A stretch of 64,000 nt of DNA from Saccopteryx bilineata (taxonomy: Eukaryota > Chordata > Mammalia > Chiroptera > Emballonuridae): assembly GCF_036850765.1 (NCBI RefSeq), contig NC_089493.1, forward strand, positions 218,424,744 to 218,488,743. Reading direction: 5' to 3'. The notes under the pieces are model-generated. The model worked only from the letters and a program-made list of their open reading frames with translations, did not search any database and was not told the DNA's origin. Shown here piece after piece: positions 57,505-64,000 of the stretch (within the stretch, counting starts at the first letter, position 1; every line of letters begins with the position of its first letter). Position numbers and translations under genes: made by a program.

Positions 57505-57685
57505 GCTAGTAGTTTTCAAACCTACGTGTACACAGGAATCCCCGATGGGCTTATCTGTTTCCAGGACCCATCTCAGGACATTCTGAGTCTGTAGTTCTGA
57601 GTGTATGTTTGCCAAATATCCCCAGCACTCTCCTTGCAGGTGGCCTATGGCTACTATTGCAGAAATACTGCATTACTGTTACTCT
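57505..57685 (+). mobile_element. MER5A relic
   Basis: 'ctagtagttttcaaacctacgtgtacacaggaatcccc', 'ccaggacccatctcaggacattctgagtctg' and the far end 'tggctactattgcagaaatactg' follow MER5A. Confidence 0.65.
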
Positions 57686-57689
57686 CCGT

Positions 57690-58140
57690 GTTGAACCTGG
57701 AGAGAAAGAAATGGATGACAACTCAAGAATGAGGATTTTAACATTCTAAATAGATTACAAGGCCTTTCAAAGAGTAGTGACTGACTGAAAATGAGCATGG
57801 CATCTATTCGCAACTGATATGGCAGATAAAAACATTTTATAAAGTGTTCCCTGTTTGTTTGTTTTTTATAGTAAGTCACTCCAGGCCCACCATGATGCCA
57901 AGTTCCAACCCGATCTGCATCACCACAATAGTAGGTTTGTGCCAAGTATAGGTATCAGACATATTGCAAAGATAACCTTACAGAATGTGAGACAAAGTTA
58001 AGACATGAGCTTGGCATGACAGAAGCAAAATCTGCGTGTAGGTCATCTCTAAGTCATTGTGGAAGGAGACATTGGGGATTTGTTCCAACAAGCATTTAAT
58101 GAAAGAATTTGATTAGGGGGCTATTAAGCTCTTGAAGTCC
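57690..58140. other. Non-coding DNA upstream of a GC-rich island
   Basis: No named repeat. It could hold promoter-distal sequence if the island at 58200-58500 is functional. No domain-bearing frame. Confidence 0.4.
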
Positions 58141-58199
58141 AAGAAAACAAAGAAAGTCAGTTCCCTGCTTGGTCGGGATTCCAAAACTGTAAAATCTGC

Positions 58200-58500
58200 C
58201 GTGCTCTGTTTAAAGCTGCAGAACTGGTCTAGCGGGCAGGGACTCGGAGCAGGCAGTCAGCGAGGACAGGCAACCGAATGGCTGACTCTGGAAATCAACC
58301 AGCAGCCCGCGGTGAGTCAGCGCTGAGTCACGCTGCGTGCTACGTGCAAGCCAAGGCGGCGGCAGCGAAATCAGCGGAGCTCCGGCCTTCCTGGAAGACC
58401 CTCCCCGGTGCGGTGCAGGGAGAGCAGCATCCCCTCCACGTCCCGGCAGGGCCTCTGCAGTCACTCACTAGTCTGCACGCACAACCCTCTGCCCCAGTCT
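58200..58500 (+). promoter_or_regulatory. GC-rich island, candidate promoter or first exon
   Basis: About 300 bp markedly richer in G, C and CpG than everything within several kb and not part of any repeat I recognise. Two TGAGTCA (AP-1/NRF2-Maf-like) cores lie 11 bp apart at 58313-58319 and 58324-58330. An ATG at 58278 opens MADSGNQPAAR and is followed at 58311/58312 by the strong 5' splice-site sequence G|GTGAGT, so 58278-58311 could be the coding end of a first exon (34 nt, phase 1). Equally it could be an enhancer or GC-rich chance sequence. No gene can be named. Confidence 0.4.
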
Positions 58501-58519
58501 AGTGACGTTCAAGGTTCAG

Positions 58520-59160
58520 CACGCAGGGGGAGTCACATGTGACAGTTGGTTACAGAGTTTAGGCGGATGCTTCAATCCCATATGTTTCCTCAAAACTGAG
58601 TTTCCAGTTGTTCTGGCTTTTTTCATTTGTTAGCTTTTACATATTTTTTTCCTTTTTCCTGGCAGAGGAGTAACACGTTGAACTTTTTATAGTTTCCAAT
58701 ATTTTAAATGAAGCACAAGAAGAATGGATTTATAAAACATGTGTTGAAAATTATGCATCAAATCATCACATTGCTTTGGGGTCTAAAATTATAATGTGGC
58801 CAAAGTTAAGACTTAGAATGTTGAGTAACTGGGGGAAAAGACTGAACTGTTTTGACTTGTCTTTAGTAAAACAAACAAAAAAACTTTAATATTTTGTCTA
58901 ATCTCCTCTTCTAATAACTAAAGTGGTCTAAAGACTGGAGAGATATTTGATAATTTGATGTGTGGGGTTACCAGAGAACAGGGGAGCCATGTCTTTGTGT
59001 GCCCTGTACCTTAATTAATATTCGTTGTCCTGAGGTACAAATGATACTTTGTTGGTCTTACAAAATGTAACGGCAATAATTACATCTATGCTGAAAGGTA
59101 GCAGGTATTATGGCATTAAGGGTAGCTAGTCAGTGAAATACTTCTGGTACAGTTTCAGTC
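58520..59160. other. Non-coding DNA, nothing recognised
   Basis: AT-rich, single-copy-looking sequence with no gene evidence. Confidence 0.45.
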
Positions 59161-59179
59161 ATTATTATGTAGGCAATTT

Positions 59180-59536
59180 TTTTTTTTTTTTTTGTACTTT
59201 TCTGAAGTTGGAAATGGGGAGACAGACAGACTCCCGCATGCGCCGACCGGGATCCACCCGCACGCCCAACAGGGGGCGATGCTCTGCCCATCCGGGGCAT
59301 CGCTCTGTCGCGACCAGAGCCACTCTAGCGCCTGAGGCAGAGGCCCCGGAGCCATCCCCAGCGCCCGGGCCATCTTTGCTTCAATGGAGCCTCCAATGGA
59401 GAGAGACAGAGAGGAAGGAGAGGGGGAGGGGTAGAGAAGCAGATGGGTGCCTCTCCTGTGTGCCCTGGCCGGGAATCGAACCAGGACTTCTGCACGCCAG
59501 GCCGATGCTCTACCACTGAGCCAACCAGCCAGGGCC
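59180..59536 (-). mobile_element. Rhin-1-like SINE, antisense
   Basis: Minus strand: ggccctggctggttggctca head, B box 'tggttcgattcccggccaggg', GC-rich body with many CpGs, ending before a T run on the plus strand (the poly(A)). A perfect 14-bp TSD, tatgtaggcaattt, at 59166-59179 and 59537-59550 points to a young insertion. Confidence 0.96.
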
Positions 59537-59559
59537 TATGTAGGCAATTTAAAGCTGAT

Positions 59560-59645
59560 TTCCAAGACAGCGTCAGATTGAGTCTTTTATAAATTGTTCT
59601 GCCAGCTGCTGCCCATTGTTCTGCTGCTTTGGGAGAATTATGTCC

Positions 59646-59690
<45 letters not shown>

Positions 59691-60050
59691 TCTCTCTGTG
59701 TATGTGTGTGATGCAAAACAGACTGGTTCTCGCTTTTCTTGCAGAGAAGGAGACTGAAGTAATTAGAGGTTGAACTGACTCACAAAGGTTACAGAGAAGC
59801 ATGACTACCCAATTTATTTTAAAAGAGGGAAACTCTACCAAACAAACAAAATTAAGGAAACATGAAAATGTGAGATGGTGAAAGCCCAGCAAAGCAAAGT
59901 GAATAGAGTAGACCAGAAATGGAATCGAATATACTTGAACTATTCATGACCAGAGCTATATTTATGTCCTGGCCTTTAAAAAACAGATGTTAAATTATTC
60001 TCATTTAGAAAATTTTAAAATTCAACTATGTATATACATCATTTCATGTT
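59560..60050. other. Non-coding DNA with a CT/TG microsatellite
   Basis: (CT)n with TG at 59648-59710, otherwise nothing recognised. Confidence 0.6.
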
Positions 60051-60059
60051 TTAAAAATT

Positions 60060-60454
60060 GGCCCTGGCTGATTGGCTCAGCAGTAGAGCGTCAGCCTGGC
60101 GTGTGGAAGTCCCGGGTTTGATTCCCGGTCAGGGCACACAGGAGAAGTGCCCATCTGCTTCTCCACCCTTCCCTCTCTCCTTCCTCTCTCTCTTTCTCTT
60201 CTGCTCCCGCAGCTAAGGCTCCATTGGAGCAAAAGTTGGCCCAGGCGCTGAGGATGACTCCATGGCTTCCACCTTAGGCACTAGAATGGCTCTGGCAGCA
60301 ATGGAGCAATGCCCCAGGTGGGCCGAGAACCGCCCCCTGGTGGGCATGCCAAGTGGATCCCAGTAGGGCGCATGTGGGAGTTTGTCTGCTTCCCCGCTTC
60401 TAACTTTGGAAAAATACCAAATAAAATAAAATAAAATAAAAATAAAAAATAAAA
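60060..60454 (+). mobile_element. Rhin-1-like SINE
   Basis: Head ggccctggctgattggctca, 'gggtttgattcccggtcaggg', 'ggctccattggagcaaaag' and a body with more decayed CpGs than 59180-59536, then an (AAAAT)n tail. An 8-bp duplication, aaaaattg, is at 60053-60060 and 60455-60462. Confidence 0.9.
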
Positions 60455-60559
60455 AAAAATTGTGCCTGATTCTCATTCATTATTGTTAGATTATCCATAC
60501 TGACCTTGGCACTTACAAAGTTACACAAATTTCAGTTTGAAACACAAGTTCACTTTTTT

Positions 60560-60735
60560 AATAGTTTGAACTCAAGCTACTTAGCTTCACTAACCTCTCG
60601 TTTCTTCCTCTGTGAAATGGAAATTATAATCACTATTCATGGGTGTATAGGCATGATTAACAGTGATGATGCCTATAAAAGGTTTAGCACATTGCCAGGC
60701 ACATTTTTAAAAACCCCTCAGTAAATGAAAGCTTG
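60560..60735 (+). mobile_element. MIR SINE relic
   Basis: 'caagctacttagcttcactaacctctcgtttcttcctctgtgaaatggaaattataatc...ggcatgattaacagtgatgatgcctataaaaggtttagcacattgccaggcacat...cagtaaatg' follows MIR from its core to its L2-like 3' end. Confidence 0.85.
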
Positions 60736-60739
60736 TATC

Positions 60740-61310
60740 CTGTCATCATTGTTATTAAACTTGATTAGGCTATTGATTAAGTCACAAAGAAGTAGTATTT
60801 TGTCTATATTATAAAATTAATAAAAATTTTGGGCTATCACAAACATGTTTTTTTAGTGACTTTGGGCAAGATCCTTGGATAAAACACCAGGGCGAGTGTT
60901 TACTATTCTTTATGAGAAGACAGCTGAAGGAAAAACAAGGAAAATCTAAATCAGGAGAGTGACTACAATCATGAGTGGGCCAGAAAACTGGTAAAGTGAT
61001 GCAAAAGAGCCAGCCAGCAGCCCTTTTCTTCTGTTCTCACAGTGAGAAACTTGACGAAGTAGTATAGTAGTCACTAGACAGAAAGAATGTAGCATTTCCT
61101 CTTTAACTTATAATTTAACTGTCTTGACATAACATGCAGTAATTTTTTATTTTGTAAAGATATAAATTTGGTTCTTTCTGGGTGTAAAGCTAATGAGACA
61201 CTTATCTGGACCAATCTCCCATTGACCTTTCTAAGCAGCTCTGAGCCCTACATTCCCTATAAAAGGAAATGGTCATAACATTCTCTGACATAATAAAATA
61301 AATATTTCTT
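60740..61310. other. Non-coding DNA, nothing recognised
   Basis: AT-rich, no gene evidence. Confidence 0.45.
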
Positions 61311-61327
61311 TAAGAATTACCCTTAGC

Positions 61328-61710
61328 GGCCCTGGCCGATTGGCTCAGTGGTAGAGCATTGACCTGGCGTGCAGGAGTCCCGGGTTCGATTCCTGGCCAG
61401 GGCACATAGGAGAAGCACCCATCTGCTTCTCCACCCCTCCCCCTCTCCTTCCTCTCTGTCTCTCTCTTCCCCTCCCGCAGCTGAGGCTCCATTGGAGCAA
61501 AAAGATGGCCCGGGCGCTGGGGATGGCTCCTTGGCGTCTGCCCCCGGCGCTAGAGTGGCTCTGGTCATGACGGAGTGACCCCTGGATGGGCAGAGCATCA
61601 CCCCCTGGTGGGCGTGCTGGGTGGATCCTGGTTGGGCGCATGCGGGAGTCTGTCTGACTGTCTCCCCGTTTCCAGCTTCAGAAAAAGACAAAAAAAAAAA
61701 AAAAAAAAAA
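61328..61710 (+). mobile_element. Rhin-1-like SINE with perfect TSD
   Basis: Head ggccctggccgattggctca, well-kept B box and GC-rich body, a 30-base A tail interrupted only near its start. A perfect 16-bp TSD, aagaattacccttagc, at 61312-61327 and 61711-61726. The long uninterrupted A tail and perfect TSD suggest one of the youngest insertions here. It landed exactly at the 5' edge of an older SINE. Confidence 0.96.
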
Positions 61711-61726
61711 AAGAATTACCCTTAGC

Positions 61727-61911
61727 CCAGGTGGTTAAATTATCATCCCAATATGCCACAGTTGTAGGTTTGATACCTGGTCAGGGCACATACAAGAATC
61801 AACCAATGAATGTATAAATAAGTGGAACAACAAACTGATTTTCTCTCTCTCTCTCCCCCCCTCTCTCTCTTCCTTCCTCTCTCTCTAAAATCAATAAAAA
61901 ATTATAAAAAA
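61727..61911 (+). mobile_element. Ves-like tRNA SINE
   Basis: 'ccaggtggttaaattatcatcccaatatgcc', B box 'ggtttgatacctggtcaggg', 'cacatacaagaatcaaccaatgaatg', CT-rich tail, 'ctaaaatcaataaaaaatt'. Its own TSD seems to be agaattaccctta at left and ggaattaccccta at right (61912-61924). Confidence 0.82.
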
Positions 61912-62084
61912 GGAATTACCCCTAAAAAAAGCAACTGCTTTGTAAATGATTGTCATTTTGTATTTACAGAGTCAAGAGGTGAATGTGATCGCTCAAACAA
62001 CTGCATTTTATGAGAATTATTTGCTATTATGGTTTTCCATTTATTTTTTTTCATAAACATGTTCGGTCTCCGCAGTCTTTAGTA

Positions 62085-62800
62085 CTAGATCCTTGAGTCT
62101 GAATAATGAACAGGACAGTGCCCTGATCATAGAAGTTATGTTCCAATAGGGAAAACACACATTTAAAAAGCTAAGTAATGAACAAATTCAATAAACATTA
62201 AAAGTTCTCCAAGAATTGATAATTGCTAGAAAGGACAATTCATAGGGTGCCACCATAGAGAATAACGGAGGGAAATTATTTAGAAGATCCAGAAGCTGAA
62301 GCCTGAAGCATGAGAAGGTTGCACAACGCAGGGAGGATAACAGCTCAGGTAGAGGGCACACAGCAAGCACAGAAACCTTAAGTGGAGAGAACCTTGGCTT
62401 TGTGAAAGAACCTGAGGTCTGAGAAGTAAGTAAGCCAGTTCTTGCAGAGTTTTGAAGGCTATATTGCAGTCAGTTTGGATAATATGCTCAGTCAAGTTGG
62501 AAGCCATTGAAAAGTTTCAGCAGGAGTTTCATAATGTGATTTACATGGTCGGATTACTGCTGTGTGGAGACTGCATTGCTGAGGATAGAAATAGAATGGG
62601 GGGGCCCTGTAGCATACATTCAACAATAGATGATGAGGCTGATATTGGGACAGTGGAAATAAAGAGAAGTGGATGAATCTAAGATATATGCTAGTGGGAG
62701 GAGAACCAGAATGAGCTGACAGATTGGAGTGAGAGTCAAGAGCAATAGGAATCAAAGATTACCTCTATTTTTCTAGGAGTTGAGCATTTGAGGAGTCATA
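62085..62800 (-). mobile_element. L2 LINE, antisense 3' half
   Basis: Antisense L2 pattern in the right order: 'gaacaggacagtgccctgatcatagaagttatgttccaatagg', 'cctgaagcatgagaaggttgcac', 'tgcagagttttgaaggct', 'ggaagccattgaaaagtttcagcaggagtttcataatgtgatttacatgg', 'tactgctgtgtggagactgcattg' and 'gatgatgaggctgatattggg'. No coding capacity in either direction. Confidence 0.72.
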
Positions 62801-63089
62801 AGGTCTTTGTGTTGTTTCCCTGGCCAATATTTAAAGCCAAGAGTTCTGACACACATGTGCACATATGTACAGACATAAAACACATACTTGTGAAAACACC
62901 CACTGCCACTTGTGAAAATAGAAGTTTATACTGAGAGGACTAAGTTCAATATAAGAAATGATTGAGCCAGTGCTTGATTGAATGCCCCATATTTAATGTT
63001 ATCTCTACGTCTGTACTTTTATCACAGGCTATTGTCTTTCCATCTACTCTCTGTGTATTCAAATCTAGCTCAATCTAAATGTACAGGTA

Positions 63090-63375
63090 AAGTCTATTTT
63101 CTCTATGAAACACCACTAATACCCAAGTCAAATGAACCTTGTAACATACATTCACTACCTATGTTCAAACCGTTTGACATTTTAACTTTGGCCATGCCAT
63201 TTGGCTATACCTATGATTTACATGTCTTATAAATGTCTATATGTGTCTCTGTAAACTAAACTGTAAACCCTCCTGTGACTAGAGACATATTCTCATGCGC
63301 TTATTATAACACCTAATATCTAGCAGCATGCTCCGAATACAGAAGAGCTCATTCAATAGTAATGCAATCACTGGC
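63090..63375 (+). mobile_element. Probable L2 3' end
   Basis: 'ctaaactgtaaaccctcctgtgactagagacatattct', 'acacctaatatctagcagcatgct' and 'agctcattcaatagtaatg' resemble the sense L2 3' end, with strong divergence. Confidence 0.5.
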
Positions 63376-63529
63376 ATTTTTACATAGACAGAAACTGAAT
63401 GACACCTACTTAATACTCCATATATTTGGTAAACAGTAGATTAGGTCACAAAGAGGTAGTACTCTCTTCAATCAGAGAACTCATAACAGCTTTGGGAATA
63501 TACATCAACACACATCAAATGTACAAATG

Positions 63530-63615
63530 TGTGTTCAGTGACCTTGAGTAAGATCCTTAACGTCTGGACCTCCATTTCTCTTTTTATAGATGAAGGAGTT
63601 GACACCTTCTCATCA
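63530..63615 (+). mobile_element. Probable MIR core fragment
   Basis: 'gtgaccttgagtaagatccttaacgtctggacctccatttctctttttatagatgaagg' resembles the central MIR segment. The rest of the window to 64000 shows nothing I recognise. Confidence 0.55.
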
Positions 63616-64000
63616 ATCTCAAAAGTCATATAGGAATTGGTAGAAGTAGGCCTGGATTATACCACCTTATAATATGCCTCTGGTATCTATTTCAATGAGT
63701 ATATTGGTATTGAATATAACTCAACAACAAATATAGTTAATTGTGTTTGTTGAATAAGTAAATGAACTTATCTTCTAGTTTTAAAAAGTTTTCCTAAGTA
63801 CCTCTATGTTTCATCAATTCTAAACAAAAGTCAGTGAAAAGACAAATGTCTGGTAGGTTACAATATCATAATTGTAAGAACACATCTGGGAGTGAGGGAG
63901 GGCAGTCACTAGAGTATATGAACCTGCTTTTATAAGCAGTTTATTGAGAAATGTAAGTGATTATAAAATTTTATTCCCTCTTAATCAGATCAGCAAGGAA

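Noticed and set aside
58132..58326. A 64-codon frame upstream of and overlapping the GC-rich island
   Set aside because: No recognisable domain or good start context. The ATG at 58278 with its donor site is the better, though still weak, candidate.
61323..61691. Long frames on both strands inside Rhin-1-like SINEs (also at 21756-22233, 25563-25988, 42536-43099, 59133-59519)
   Set aside because: SINEs are Pol III-type non-coding elements. The GC-rich body is simply poor in stop codons, and the same peptides recur in every copy.

Overview
This window is mammalian nuclear DNA with no host protein-coding exon that I can recognise. It is an intergenic or intronic stretch built largely of retrotransposons, most likely from a bat of the horseshoe-bat/leaf-nosed-bat group (Rhinolophoidea). 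Three observations support this. There are many tRNA-derived SINEs with the head GGCCCTGGCCGGTTGGCTCA and a long GC-rich body, the kind I associate with the Rhin-1 family. There are also related SINEs with the head CCTGACCAGGYGGTGGYRCA, and older copies resembling the bat Ves SINE. Mammal-wide relics (L2, MIR, MER5A, MLT1) lie underneath. Species assignment is inference.

Layout. 1-5.1 kb: unclassified DNA, L1 and L2 fragments and two SINEs. 5.15-8.44 kb: one 5'-truncated L1 with an 11-bp target-site duplication (TSD), carrying three later SINEs. 8.7-23.2 kb: mostly AT-rich single-copy-looking DNA with scattered SINEs, a small L1 3' end, an internally deleted L1 that was later hit by a hAT-type element, and two antisense LTR-like repeats. 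23.2-39.3 kb: the dominant structure, a full-length L1 (15-bp perfect TSD) into which a second full-length L1 of the same lineage inserted at ORF2. Both have a very long 5'UTR (2.3-2.6 kb), ORF1, an unusually long inter-ORF spacer (about 325 bp), ORF2 and a G-rich 3'UTR. Both are dead through frameshifts and stops. The inner copy carries a 242-bp tandem repeat in its promoter region. 39.6-47.3 kb: L1 and L2 fragments, SINEs and a candidate solo LTR. 47.9-52.3 kb: an ancient L1M/HAL1-like element split by a younger L1, followed by a SINE that contains an inverted copy of sequence lying about 480 bp upstream, and then a small palindromic MITE. 52.5-64 kb: quieter DNA with L2, MLT1, MER5A and MIR relics, nested SINEs, and one GC-rich island near 58.3 kb with two TGAGTCA sites and a good splice-donor sequence. 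That island is the only place where a host promoter or first exon seems possible.

The genes present are broken L1 ORF1 and ORF2. L1 reverse transcriptase is also the known driver of SINE mobilisation, which explains the TSD and poly(A) signatures on most insertions here. The most notable observations are the L1-in-L1 nest with a monomer-type promoter and long spacer, the inverted templated insertion inside a SINE at 51.3-52.1 kb, and the 58.3-kb GC-rich island. I found no convincing new gene system.
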